This document shows positions 1-12,606 of a DNA stretch of 64,000 nucleotides, one piece after another. Source of the stretch: Apus apus (lineage: Eukaryota; Chordata; Aves; Apodiformes; Apodidae); NCBI RefSeq assembly GCF_020740795.1, contig NC_067289.1, positions 24,540,608 to 24,604,607 of the forward strand, read 5' to 3'. The translations under genes and the position numbers were made by a program. Within the stretch, counting starts at the first letter, position 1; each line of letters begins with the position of its first letter. The notes beneath the pieces are model-generated. The model saw nothing but the letters and a program-made list of their open reading frames with translations, searched no databases and was not told the origin of the DNA.

Positions 1-3000
1 TGATGTGAGAGGCTGGGTCTGAAGCTCAGTGAGGTTTAGTTCCTAAAATAAGCAGAGCATGAACCTAATTCAACAAAGTTAATTTTTGTGCCCATATAGA
101 GTCTGCTAAGGAGCACAAACATGTAAATTGTAGCAGGAGTATATGGATAGAATATAAGAAACAGAAACCTTTCTGCAATAAATCTTTGTAGCTTTCATCA
201 CTTGTCAGTTTAGCGACCTCCTGGGCTAGAAGTTACATTTGGATCATCAAGTTTAATAGCCAGTTCTCCATGAATTTGTCAAAGTCTCTTTTGAACCTGT
301 TTCTGGTTTGGCTCCCACAGCAGCCTGCAGCAGCTAGTGATTTGATGAAGGAAAAAAAAGTCCCTCGTTTGTGTTCAACCTAGCGACGAGCCCTGCCTCC
401 AGGGTTGCAGTGCCCCTCTGCCTCCAAGGCTTCCTCTGGAAAGTGGAAATAATAAGTTTTTCTCTGAGTGTAAAACATTTTTAAAACCTACAGGTTATCA
501 GTATGTTCCCACCAGCACAAATGCCTGTAGAGGGGCAAGATGTGCTTTCTGTTTGCTTTGGAGGTGTCAGAGCAGTGGGGACCCTTCCTGCTGCCAGACA
601 GAGAGCTCAGGCCATGTACGTTCCCCAAAGAGGAAGAAAAATAATACAGATCCTAAGAACAGGAAAATCTTGGTCTCAGTTTCTCTCAACCTCTGTACTT
701 GGGGGATGGTTCCATAAAATCTGGAGATTTTTCTGTAGAACTGCTCCCCTCTTATCCAAGCCTAGGGTCCCTGTGCACTTGTTCACCTAGAGAAGCCCTT
801 CACTTAGGAGAAAAAAAACATTATGCAGGTATTTCTTTAGTGTAGAAGTGAGGCTTTATGGCACAGAAAGGTGAACCTGGATTGTTGGGGAGAAATGAAT
901 TCAATAGACAAGCATTATAACTGTCTGCAGCTAAAGAAGGAATGTTCTAGCTAGCCTAGAGACTTAATTAATTAATGTGACTTACTGCCTCATTATATTA
1001 TCATGACTGATACGGCCTCACAGGGCTGTTGGACACACACATACATGCAATCCAGTTTATCCTCCTGCTGCATCTTTTTACATTTTTTTGCGTTAGTTTG
1101 TGTTAGTGGGATTAGATTTCATTTAAAAGTTAAATCCACACAGCCCCGGGTGTGAAAATACCCTTCAAACCTCACTCTGGTATAAATCAGTTGTGGGCAC
1201 CCTGAAGCAGCAGCTCAGAGCAAAGTGCTGTGTGCATCTCAGCAGGGCCTTAACGTTGGGATGACAACTCCAAACTCATTTTCCACTGCCACAATGGATG
1301 TTAAGGAGGCTGGTGGCTTGATGGTGGACAGGGCATGAATTCAGTCCCTTTCATTTCCCCCCTCACAGCAAAGGTGCACAAACTCTTGCTCAACCCACAG
1401 CCTGGATCAAACTTTGTATTTCTCAGCCTGATGTGACCCGAGAGCAGCTCTGGTGCAGGAAGCCCAGAAGCCACCACTCAGGTCTCTCCTGGGAGTGGCG
1501 CAGTGAGAGGTGACGGGTACCCAGCCGTGGGGTTTTGTTGGTGTTGGCTGGTGTTGGCACAGAGGCTGATGCACACCCACCAGTGCTGCAGGGTCCCACC
1601 TCTCTGACCCTGCCTGTGGGATAGGGGAATGCATGTCCTGTGACACAAGGCTGCTGGGTTCCCTGGAAAACACAAGGAATCTTTTCCTGATCAAGAGCCT
1701 GAGCGATGTGTCTGGTATCTGTGTAAGACAGCAGCCTTGAGACAACCATGGGTTTGGCTTGTGAAGAAACACTTGGTTGTAGACCACAAGGTGACTGTCA
1801 CCACTAGAAATCTGAGTCACCTTGAACATAATCCTCTGAGCTCAGCTCTCACTAACATAGAAAATGTTTGTGCCATTGTCAGAAGGATTCTGGCTCTTTA
1901 ATGCCTTTTCTTCTGAGGGGGCAGCCAGCGCTGCAGAGAGTTTGCTTTTCCATGAGCATTGTTATGTATTCTGTATGGATGGCTTTATAAAAGAAAATAC
2001 TAGAAGGGCCCACAGACACTTCAGCAAACCACAGGAATTCAGCTCAGGTTCCACGTGGGAGTGGCTCCCGAGAGTCACTTTGTACCTGAAAGCAGGACCT
2101 GCAGAGGCAGCAGTACCAGCCATCTCCTGCACACACAGGGACGTGGCAGGCATGGCTGCCCTCTCACTGTGTGTAAAATGTCTCCTCAAAAGTGCCTCTT
2201 CTTAGTGGCATTTGGCTTCCCTGGTCACTCCAGTATGTACACATGATTACACCCTAGTTACTACCATCCCAGACTGGTGAGTAGGTGGCTGTGTAACATT
2301 CAGCCAGGGTGTTCTCAACACCTGCAGCAACAGCTGGGTGAGGTTGGTCTGCATGTGAAGAGGAGGAGCTGCAGGAGGGTCACCAGCCCTGTCTTCTTGT
2401 GACTATGGAAGGAAACTTCTCCATAATGGAGACTCCCTGAAGTTCATGAAAACACCCAGCTAAAAAGTTTTTGTTTCTGCTGATTTTAACACAAATCAAG
2501 TTTGAAGCTATAAACACCAATGAATCATTGAATGAAATGTAGTTTCATCTGAAAGCAGGAGAAATTCAGAGATTAGATCAGCCAACCAGGAGTGAAAATG
2601 CCATCACAAGATATCAGAGTCTGACAAATAACACACGGGCTGAAGCACAGAGCTGAAAACGTTCTGGTAACTACAGAGAACAAAGAGATTTATAAGAACA
2701 CCAAAGCTGACAGCTTGCAGATAAAAAAGAGACAACAGTTCATCTCATTTTGCAGTACATTTTAACATTCCATGTTTGCGAATTACTTGTCCTCAGCTGA
2801 CTTGCCATGGGTGTTAAGGAACAGTGCTGTGAAGCAGTGCAGGCAGTGGCAGCAGATGCATGCACAGGAATTTTAGTCTTTGACCTTGAGCCTGGGGCTG
2901 TTCCCTCCCCCCGGGCACCACCAGCCTGTGGCAGGCAGGTGCTGGCTGTGTCAGCACCATCCATTTCAGTATCTCACTCGAAGCAACCCCTCAATAAAAT

Positions 3001-3705
3001 AATGTCTTTTCAACTAGAGGCACAGCTTTAATCCCACTGATGGTAAAATCAATCAGTCAGATCCCAAGTTGCATTTTTCTGACTTAGAGTGAAATTTTGT
3101 TACTGGTTTGTTCACAACAGGTTTGTGCTGCTTTTGACATGGCTCATTCAAGGCAGTTGGATAGAGGAGCCTATAAATGTTTTTGCACTTGCTTCTTTGC
3201 TTTATGCCTTAAAAGTGAGCTGTGAGTCCTACTGCAGGGCATTTTCAGTCTTGTTTCCATCACAGATCTTCTGACGTGGGGAAAACATTGAGCTACACAG
3301 GACAAGGAAGCATTTACTACCCCAAGAGTATAAAGATTTTGCTTTCAGCTTTTTTGTCTTAACATTGCATGAAGCTTCTGAAGGCAGTTGTGTAGTGCAG
3401 TAATACCTGTCTGAAGTCAGCTGTCAGTGTCTCTGGGGGAGCAGAGAGCATGGAGCTGCTTGGTTGGAAAGCTGAGCCATCCCCCCATGTCCTGCATCAG
3501 CTCTTCTGACAGCACAGGCAGCCACAGTCCAGCTCTTCCCTGCTGCGCTCCAGGATCATCTCCCACTTCTTTCTTTTTTTGAGAGATCTGACATCTGTAC
3601 ACCTCAGCATACCACGGGATGAATTTTTGGGTGGGTTTGGCAGGAAGCCAGAGAAGTGCTTTGACTTTAAAAAGAACTGCTTTAAGTGTTGGTGTTTCTC
3701 TCCAG
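1..3705 (+). other. PPM1L: PPM1L last intron (3' part)
   Basis: This stretch precedes the last PPM1L coding exon, so it should be the 3' part of the last intron. I looked for the preceding PPM1L exon, which should end in a basic segment just before the GGFISFNG motif, and did not find it; it must lie left of the window. The sequence is ordinary unique DNA with a short TTAA-rich run near 964-976 and no recognisable repeat. The acceptor is a pyrimidine-rich tract ending in CAG at 3703-3705. The open frame continues upstream through the acceptor to about 3579, which is intron read-through and not coding. Confidence 0.8.
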
Positions 3706-4052
3706 GTGGTTTTATCAGCTTCAATGGCTCCTGGCGCGTGCAGGGGATCCTGGCCATGTCCCGCTCCTTAGGAGATTACCCTCTGAAGAACCTCAATGTT
3801 GTCATTCCCGACCCTGATATCCTTACCTTTGACCTGGACAAACTGCAGCCAGAGTTCATGATCCTGGCCTCAGATGGGCTGTGGGATGCTTTCAGCAACG
3901 AGGAAGCTGTCCGATTCATCAAGGAACGCTTGGATGAACCACACTTCGGTGCCAAGAGTATAGTTCTACAGTCCTTTTACAGAGGATGTCCTGATAACAT
4001 CACAGTGATGGTGGTGAAGTTCAGGAATAGCAGCAAAACAGAAGAACAGTAA
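3706..4052 (+). CDS. PPM1L: PPM1L final coding exon (PP2C-type Ser/Thr phosphatase, C-terminal part)
   Basis: This is the last coding exon of protein phosphatase 1-like (PP2C epsilon), a Mg/Mn-dependent phosphatase of the endoplasmic reticulum membrane known to act on TAK1/ASK1 stress signalling and on the ceramide transporter CERT. The exon starts after a CAG acceptor with two bases completing a split Gly codon, then encodes 114 residues and a TAA stop. Visible PP2C motifs, in order, are the GGFISFNG start, SRSLGDYPLK, ASDGLWDAF with a metal-binding Asp, and CPDNITVMVV with the terminal metal-binding Asp. The C-terminus SSKTEEQ is that of vertebrate PPM1L. The N-terminal membrane anchor and the first half of the catalytic domain lie on exons left of the window. 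The sequence looks intact, and the gene is clearly functional in type. Confidence 0.97.
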
Positions 4053-4611
4053 TTACCAGTGGTTCTCTGCCTCACTCTGAACTTAAACCAAACTCTTACA
4101 ATTTAAACATAGTAGAAAGCTCTAGGAAATACTGCTAAGATTCACACAAAAGGAACAGATCCCTTTGGTCTTTGCTTAACAAAAGGAGCAATACAACAGT
4201 TTCGTCCTGGGTGATTATAAGAATTAAGTTTGTTCACATGTACCTGTCTCCTGTGACCTTGCTCCTCCTTAGAAGCCAACCATAATCTTCCATTTCAGAA
4301 TATTCTTTACAAATCCTCTGTAGACTTTTCATTTGATTCCTCCCCTCTTGTTTCTGGCAGTCAGGGGGTCATTGGGCTGCAGGGCAGGGCAGTGCTGCTG
4401 CTCCAGAGCCAGGGACAGGAACGATGCTGTGGAACTTCAGAGTGATGCACTCATGGTTCTCATCTCTTCTGTTTTAATCTGCAGTGATGAGGTTTGTGTA
4501 GGAAAAGGTTTGCAGTTATTGGCCTGTTACTGACCTGAAGGAGGAAGAGAAGCCAACCACTAGCCTGCCGCCACAGAGCTGGCTCCCTCACCTTGTTTAA
4601 CCTCCTCCTTA

Positions 4612-4617
4612 AATAAA
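4612..4617 (+). terminator. PPM1L: Candidate PPM1L polyadenylation signal
   Basis: This is the first canonical AATAAA after the PPM1L stop, 560 bases downstream. It could give a short 3' UTR isoform. The downstream GU-rich element is weak, so a more distal site is quite possible. Confidence 0.35.
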
Positions 4618-7439
4618 GCCAAGCATGTGATTAGGTATAGTTACCACATTACCTGAAGCCACATGTTTATTCAGGCTCTGCATTACTCTAATAACGTTTC
4701 TTCTATGCCATATTCTATTCAAATGCACTCATGTTAAACCCTGGAAAAATCCTATGAGGTCTGACACCTTCTACATCAAAAACTAGCTCTGTTGTGATAA
4801 AGAATGTCTGGCATTCACTGGGACTCACCCCTACGTTAGTTTTTTGGCATGGATTTTTCATAGGCATGGAAAGGAAGTAATACAAGATAAAACTGATTCT
4901 GTTGGTGACTGTTTGGAAAACTAATAAATCAAAACAAGGCATTCTTTAGAGCTATCTAGGTGGAGGTCAAGCCTATTGAGAGACCTTTCGCACCACTGCA
5001 GATTAATTTGTGGTATTAATCCAGGGGAAGACCACTTGAGAAATTGTTTCTTGGTATGATATATAAATGCCAGGTAGTGTCATTGCGCTGTAGAGACAAA
5101 AGCTTGTGTTAAACCTAGGTAAAACTATGTTTAGATCTACCTTTCAGTATTTAATTGTATTTTGGAATCTGTGAATTTGAGCAATGACAGCCTGAGTTTG
5201 CTCTGCATCTGGTAACTTGGCTGGGTGCTTCATGATGAAGAGACAGCAGCAGCAGAGTGACAAGGCAGGGGGTGCTAGAGGAGCAGAGCCAGGACTGGGG
5301 TTGGAGGTTAGTGTTTTGGATGGCTTGTTATCTGTATCGTGTCTCACAATAATGCTCGGGGTTCCGCCCCCCCCCTGCAAAACATCATCCTGGATGATCC
5401 ACTGAAGTCCCTTGTCCTCAAGGTGATGGAGGTTGTCAGCACTTGGGTCCTGAGGTGAATCAGGGATTAATGCATTAATGAACACTGTCTGTTTCGTGGG
5501 TAAGGAGACACTGTTCTGTGGTTAAAAAGCTGCCTGTTTCTCATCACCCCCCCAGGGCCTTTCTGGGCTCAGGCCTTGCTGCTCCCCCAGCACCATGACC
5601 TGTCCTGGCTGTGCTGAGCTGAGCAGGTGTGATGGCCCTCCAGGCAAAACGAAAGAGCACAAATTCTGCTCTCTGACTGAGAAGGAATTCCCATCTTAGC
5701 CTGGTAATTTTTGTTCCTAGGTTCTCTCTTCCCCAACAAACTTCGCTCCTGTGGTTTGTTTGGAGATAACCACAACTCCTAATGGGATACCTTGCTGGCA
5801 GCAGTGCTCTCCAAACGTGCAGAGCCTTTAGCAGCCTCTTCTCATCCCAGACGCTGGGGAGAGCCCCTTGACTCTGAGGAGCAGGCAAGTGGAAAGCAGA
5901 AGTAGGGAAGGTTTTGGACATTTTAAGTCTCTTGGACAGAGCGTTCTGTGAATTTTAAATGCAACTTTGCAGTTAAACTGAGCAGCTCACAGGAAATGTT
6001 AGTATCTGCAAACTGCCTCAGTTATTTTATTTTGAAAAGGTATTTGAGGTTGGAGTGCTGTGAAGTGAACCCCTGGTGTGGTGTTTCCTTGGGAGTGCTG
6101 CATCTCGCCCTCAGCAGGGCTCCAGCAGCAGACAGGGCCTTTGCCTCTCCTCTCTCCCTCACAGGGGGTGTTTCCTTGGTACTAGCTTGTCACTGTAGGA
6201 CACCAGCCTGCAGGTTTGTCACAACAGCTGCCCAGGGAACAGAAGACTCACAGCCAGCAGCCTACAGAACTCTTAAAGCAGAGAAACACTTGTACAGCAG
6301 GGACATCACTACAACCCTGCACAGGCATTTGAAAATTTGGAACTGCAGCAATGGTCAGCTCCAAAAAGCTATCACAGGGAAGAGCTCAGGGCTGGCACTG
6401 AGCCTCCTGCAGCTGACGTTCTGGGGGCTGGGAGCATGGCTGAGGGGTGCCCTCAGCACCACTCACTGCTTGCTCCAGCACTTGGATAGACAGGGCAAGG
6501 AGATGGCAGAACCACAGGTATTCACAGCTTCACCAGAAACTGGGAGGAGGCAGTGGGGGGGTGGCTCTCTCTGGAATGCTCCCAGGATTTAGGAAAACAG
6601 TGCAGTGCAATCCAGAACTGTTCTGCAGATGTGTCTGGATATTCATTGCAGGCTTCCTTTGCTCTGTCACTCGCAGGCCCATCGAGCCCCTTACCCAACC
6701 CCTGTTTCAACCTTCAGGTGTCTGCAGATGCAACAACAGTTATTTTAGCACCTTCAGGTTTCTCTGCAACACTCCCACCTTTCCAGTAGCTCTTCCCTGG
6801 CCAAAGGCATTAATGGCAGTGATCTCTGGTAGGGTTGTTGACTTTTGGTTTAATTACTTTAAAAACTAGCTACAGCTACTTTAGCTTTAAAGGTGGAGGA
6901 CTACTGGAGAGGAGAGGCTTCCTGCAGTCTTCCACACACAGAGCAGTGCCTACTCCCTGCTAGAAGCCTTCTGGGCAGCCTGTAATCCCACTCTGGACAT
7001 CTGGAACTTTCATGCAGTTTGTGCCAAATTCTGTCGTGATACATACAGCTGTCGGCTGACAAGATTAAATGATGTACGTGTTGCTTATGCAACCTAAACC
7101 ATCCAGGGGCTGATCCTCCACTGCCTTAGTAATCCATCCCACAGGCACTCCGGGTGGCTTGCACATCTGAGAGCTCCCTCCTGTGTACGTGATCACGGGA
7201 GGGTCTTGCTGCTGAAGCTCGAGTAGCTCCACCGGTGACATCTGCTCATCGAGAGCATCACAGGGCTGAGAACTGATACCCTGATGCTGCTGCCAGGTGG
7301 CATCTTTCATAGCTCCAGCGTGAAAAAATAGACCTTCTACTTACTCATCTGATCCAGTACTTACAAGAATTTGGGCTCTTCCCAGTGATATTATAAACGC
7401 TTTAACTGACACAGAACATTTTAAACATGCTACCATTTA

Positions 7440-7600
7440 GTTTGTCGTTCTGGTCCATGCTGGGGGCGTGGAAGGGCTGTAGCCGTCACCGGGGCAGCCC
7501 AGGGGCAGCCCAGGGGCTCCGGCTCCCGGTGCAGCCCGGTTCGGTGGGATCGCAGCTCCGTCTAGTGGCTGCCCTGCCCTGAGCATCACGGATTGTCTAC
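7440..7600. promoter_or_regulatory. Isolated CpG-rich patch
   Basis: About 160 bases are markedly GC-rich and contain many CpG dinucleotides, in contrast to the AT-rich flanks. It includes two adjacent copies of an 11-base GGGGCAGCCCA unit. It is not next to the start of a recognised gene. On the minus strand it ends at an ATG in good context (7456-7458). It might be a small promoter, an exon, or a decayed repeat; nothing in the sequence decides this. Confidence 0.35.
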
Positions 7601-8502
7601 TGACCTGTGAAGGCAAGGGCAGTACCAAAAGCTGCTGCTGCTGTTGTGGCAGTATTCTACAATTCTCGTGAGGTAAAATTCAAATCCGAACAAGCTGTGA
7701 AGTGTTGAGAACACAGAAGCTGGCACTAAAGCACTGCAGCAGCTTGAACTAACAGTGTTTGCTACAAACACACTAATGCACCTTGAAAGAAGGGAGTTTT
7801 GTTGTTCAGCTGCCTCAGAATACATGACATCCTTGCTTTAAATAATCTTAATACATTGCTGCTGTATCTAATACTCAATTTACACAGAGAAACGTGTAAT
7901 GATTGTACTAAAAGAAAAAAAAAACCCTCACCAGCCTTTGATTTTCTAAAGTAGGTTTTTAGGTCTCCACCCCAACATCCGGCTGTACAAAACCACAAGG
8001 GTAAAACTGAGAACATTCTGCTGAAGTTTGGCAACTGTACAGGCCAGAGCTGCTGCCCTCCATGTTGGCAATATATTTATAAATTATCTTTCTAAACCTG
8101 AGGCCTCATATCTATAAGGGTACATACAATTACGTCGATACTGAGTTGAAGTTTAAATCACTTTTATTTAGATAGTGCTGACTAGGCAAGGCTTAGGTGA
8201 GCAGCTGTTTCACATAGTTTTCCTTCTGGTAACTGGAAGTTCTAGGTGTTTGTTCTTACACACCACAGTCTAGATGCCATTAGCAAAACGTGCAGCCAAA
8301 GCAGCTGGAGGCTCTCTGAAACTGTTGTCAGAAACCATTACAGAGGCTCACAGCAGGAGCAATTATTGCCTAAGTTCTGAAATCTGCTTTTATGGGCAGG
8401 TCAGCTCCTGTCTGGTCTGCTCATTCCTAAGGAAGAGCTGAGCTGGCTGAGCTATAGGGCAATAAAGCACTTTTTTCCCTGAGTTTAAATGGCCAGTCCT
8501 GT

Positions 8503-9165
8503 ATTCACAATCACAGAATTTTTTGAGTTGGAAGGGACCTTGAAGATCATCGAGTTCCAACCCCCTGCATGGGCAGGGACACCTCCCACCAGACCAGGCT
8601 GCACAAGCCCCATCCAACCTGCCCTTCAACACCTCCAGGGATGGAGCTCCCACAACATCTCTGGGCAGCCTGTTCCAGTGTCTCACCACCCTTACACTGA
8701 AGAATTTACGCCTAATCTCTAACCTAAATCTCTCTTCTTTCAGCTTAAAACCATTACCCCTCATCCTCTCACTGCAAGCCCCTGTAAAAAGCCCCTCCCC
8801 AGCTTCCTGCAGGCCCCCTTCAGGTACTGGAAGGCCACTATGAGGTCCCCCTGGAGCCTTCTCTTTCTTAGACTGAACAACCCCAGCTCCCTCAGCCTGT
8901 CCTCATCACAGAGCTGCTCCCACCCTTGGATCATTTTCATGGCCCTTCTCTGGACACGTTCCAACAGGTCCACATCTTTCTCATGCTGGGGGCTCCAGAG
9001 CTGGATGCAGTATTCCAGGTGAGGTCTCACCAGGGCAGAGCAGAGGGGCAGAATCACCTCTCTAGATCTGCTGGCCACACTTCTTTGGATACAGCCCAGG
9101 ATTCCTTTGAGCTGTGGAGATGCATCAGCACTTCTAAGGACATGGACGCTCAGAAGCCCTGAAAA
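8503..9165 (-). mobile_element. CR1 LINE fragment, 5'-truncated
   Basis: This is a chicken-repeat-1 type non-LTR retrotransposon inserted on the minus strand. The 3' end lies at the low coordinate, where the minus strand reads ATTCTGTGATTGTG, the characteristic short CR1 3' repeat in place of a poly(A) tail. Read on the minus strand, the body encodes the C-terminal part of CR1 ORF2, with segments such as SREVILPLCSALVRPHLEYC, DLLERVQRRAMKMI and FFSVRVVRHWNRLPRDVV. The reading frame shifts near 8761-8764, with a stop between the two parts, so it is dead. Everything upstream of the RT C-terminus is missing, as is usual for CR1. Confidence 0.95.
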
Positions 9166-12100
9166 AAAATCCACTTTAAAAGCTGTTGTGTGGGAATATT
9201 GCACTGAGCCACTCTAAAACCACTTCTGCCTGGTGTATCTGGAAGTGCTCTCTCAAAATGAGACAGACTCGTTATGGAAATGAACAGCCAGAACTCTGCA
9301 AGGGCAGGTCGGAGCTTTATGAACAGACACCCTTCCCAGCACACAAGATAACAGAAGGGAGGTTGAAGCAATCCATCTGGGGTCCAGGACAGCTTCCATT
9401 CAGTGCAGCAGGGCTGCAGTTATCCTAGATAAGAGCCTCTTCAGGCTCCTTTGTAACATCTTTTCACTAGAAGCCAGAAGTGGTTTTAAGATTTTATCTG
9501 TATTGTAAGCTGAGGGCTGACAGCAGTTTACTCCTCAGCAGAGGGCCAGGGCAGGGAAAACATTCCAGAGAGGAGAGGCTGGGATGTCCAGCCCGGCGGG
9601 GGGAGGGAACAGGACACCTCCACACCATCCTGTCTCACATCCAAAAAACAACTCCAAGGAATTAGTGCAGCCTGGAAAATGCACGTGCTGCACAGCAACC
9701 ATCAGAAGGCAAGAGGTAAACAGAGCTCAGATCTATCAACCTTCTCCAGAGAAGTCACTGGGGGTCAGCCTTGTCTTTTAGTCTTTATTTTATAGGAAAA
9801 CTTAACTTTTCTGTCATTCCTACCCAGAGTCCTTGTGTTCAGCCGTGGCCCACAGCCTCACACACCATACCTGGTACCTGCATCAAAACCTGCCCAGCTC
9901 AGCTCACCAGGAGCTGCAGGAAGCTTTTCCAGTTCCTTCCCACCACCTCTGCCTGAGGGAAACTGTAAAACATGACCCAGGGGTGCACGGAGCTCAGGCT
10001 GAAGTGGAGGTGAATGAAAATGTGACAAATAGGGAGCAAAGCTCTGCCTCCCACCCCCCTTCAGCACACCCAACATAACCCATGGACACGAGTCAGGTTT
10101 GGTTAACCTCCCATCAGCCTGTAGTTTACATTTGAAAGAAATACAATAAAACTACATCATTTTGTGTGCATCCAGGCAGTGGTGGCCTAGCTACAATCAA
10201 CTGGCTTTAGAAGTAACTAACAAACGTAAGACAAAACTTAGGAAAATCTTCCAGACCTTCTCTGTCCTGTAAATACTGAGCTGATCCTAAGGAATAATGC
10301 CCCTAAACTTGCAGCACCTTCAATTTCATGGTTTATTTCCCTTCTTGAAAGCACGCAAAACACTTTGTGTGTTTTGACCTTTTAACCCTTCTGAAATAAC
10401 ATATGGGCAACAGGCTTGAAATTTCAGTCTGTAAAACCCCTTTTGCTCTCCACCCAGCAGCAGCTTCCAAACATCTTTGACCACCAGATTATCATCGGAC
10501 CTTTTGAGTCAGAAAGCCCCAAACTTCTCACAGCAAAATCTCATGTGCTTGGCATTCTGATTTAATACAGCTTTCTGAACCACCTGCCTGCGGATGAAGG
10601 ATCTTAGGATTTGGGAAATTCTTTGCCTGTGGTTTAGGCTTCATTTGTAGTCCAATATTGTAGGCAGAGGCAATAAAATCTGGGCCCAGGACTGACTTTA
10701 GGGCTTACATTAGCTCACAGCCTTAAGCTGTTCTTACCTCTTGCATGGCTGCTCATGCTAGGAGCTCTCCTGTTGTTTGCTCTAAGCACAGACATTAGCT
10801 CAGCTCTGAGTTTTTATGGTCTTTTAAGCAATAATAAGGTCAGACTCAAATACAAACCAGATTTGGAAGTTAGGTTTAAAAAAAAAAACCAAACAAACCA
10901 ACAACACAGGAGCAGGAGTATTTGACCACGTAAATTTCTTGCAGAATTGATGCCACTTAAGATGACAGTGGCAGGTGACTGTGTGAAGTGATGGATGGCC
11001 AGTGTCACCCTTCTGGGGCACAGACACAACAGCCTTGCTGGGTGATGGGTGGGTTTGTGGCAGCCCCACTCAGCCACTGCTCTGAGACCCTCGTTCCTTA
11101 CTCATCAGGAGCTGCCTCCTTCATCTATCCACTTTCTGAAGATCACATAGTCTTTCTTAATGACATTATTTATTTTGAAAAAGCAATACAAATCGTGCTG
11201 TAGTATCAGTGTTCTTGTGACAATATATTTCTCAATATTGAACATAGCAGGCCTATAAGTAAAAGGGAGCATTGTGGGTTTTTTTAGGATCTATGAACAG
11301 TCAAAGAACAAGTTAAATACTTCTCACAGAGCTCTTGGGATCTGACCACAGGACAACAATCAAACACCAGATCCTACCACCACAGGAACAGCTGTAGTTG
11401 TGCCTGTTCCTAGGAACACAACAGCCTTCTCCCCTCTGTTATGCAATACTTTAGCTATTTAGTTTACCGAAAGGATCTATTTTTTAAAAACTTTGCCCTT
11501 AACATACATTCTTGTAACACTGACATCTGAAATACTTGGCTAGAGAGTATTCTCCCCAAGACCTCATTTTTATACCTAAAAAAATTAACACGTCCTCTAA
11601 TTTCATCACAAACCCATGTGCGTTGAAAAGCAAAATCCAATACTGACCATAACCACAACGTAACAAAAAAACCTGGTGAAACCTCAGATGTGGTACTAGA
11701 GGTTTCTGCACCTCTTCTAATTTGTCTCTAAGAGACAATGAGAAAGACAGCCAAATGTAAATACATGATAGCACCGTAGCTGTAGGACAAGAAGGTGGCA
11801 GTGCTCTGTCATTCTCCATGTACAGGATGTAACTATAGTATCTTCACTGTGTAGTGGATGTGTCAAGAACAATTATGTTAATGCAACTGCAAATTCTGTA
11901 TTGTTGTCTGTTAGAAGTGTAAAGTACTGAAAACTTGGCCTTGCTGATATGAATAAAGTGATTAGAACACCCATCTTTACAGAGATGCAGTAGTTTGTCT
12001 TCTCTGAGAAACAGGACTCACATTTTCATCATTTCTCATCAGCTTCAGCAGGATCCACAGGATTGCAACACTCAGAAGGATTAGGGAGGTGATGTGTTCC

Positions 12101-12606
12101 ATAAGAAGGTGTGAGACTCCCAGAAGGACTGCAGGGGGGATGTGTTGCTAAAAGGAGGTTGTTGGGCAAAGGACAAACACTTGAAGGCAGCAAAGGACAA
12201 CAGTTCCAAAAGCAATTTTTAAAATGCAGGTAGGAATTTGGAAGCACCTTCAAAGCTAGTTCCTTGGCATAGACATTATTCCTCAGTGACATTTCATAAC
12301 ATTCCCTGAGACTTGGGTAGAATCCTGTGCTTACAGCTGAGCCCATGGAGAAGTGTCAGAGATAGGCAGGCAGGACAGCGTACCCCCAAGTATCCTGCAC
12401 TCATGGAAAAGTGTGTTGTGAGTGCCTACCATTTTTACTGGAGGACAGGAGAATGTCTCCAAGAAAAGCTGCCCCTGCAGCTCTGCCCAGCAGCACGACC
12501 CTGCCCCAGTCCAAGTCACCTCTGCACCTCTGGTTTTGTTTGGTGCTGCCCTGGACTTCCAATGTTTTTACAAGGAACAGGTTGAAGTTTATATGTTAGC
12601 ACCGAC
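9166..12606. other. Intergenic DNA and probable B3GALNT1 3' UTR
   Basis: There is no recognised gene. The right-hand part should be the B3GALNT1 3' UTR (minus strand). The nearest minus-strand AATAAA downstream of its stop that I found is at 11169-11174, which would give a UTR of about 1.4 kb; this is only a candidate. A plus-strand AATAAA at 11952-11957 has no known gene to serve. The open frames here look like chance. Confidence 0.5.

Larger units (their letters stand above)
4053..8502 (+). other. PPM1L 3' UTR and intergenic DNA toward B3GALNT1
   Basis: After the PPM1L stop there is no further recognised gene. The first part is 3' UTR of unknown length; the first AATAAA is at 4612-4617, with another at 8461-8466. 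PPM1L has a long 3' UTR in mammals, so the true end cannot be set from sequence alone. A GC- and CpG-rich patch sits at about 7440-7600 in otherwise AT-rich DNA, next to a minus-strand open frame discussed as a finding. A stop-free plus-strand stretch at 5948-6592 does not look like a protein gene. Confidence 0.6.

Noticed and set aside
3579-3705. Upstream extension of the PPM1L reading frame
   Set aside because: It precedes a good CAG acceptor and does not match PPM1L; it is intron sequence that happens to be open.
5948-6592. 214-codon plus-strand open frame
   Set aside because: No recognisable domain, no splice or promoter support, and a length that can occur by chance in 64 kb read in six frames.
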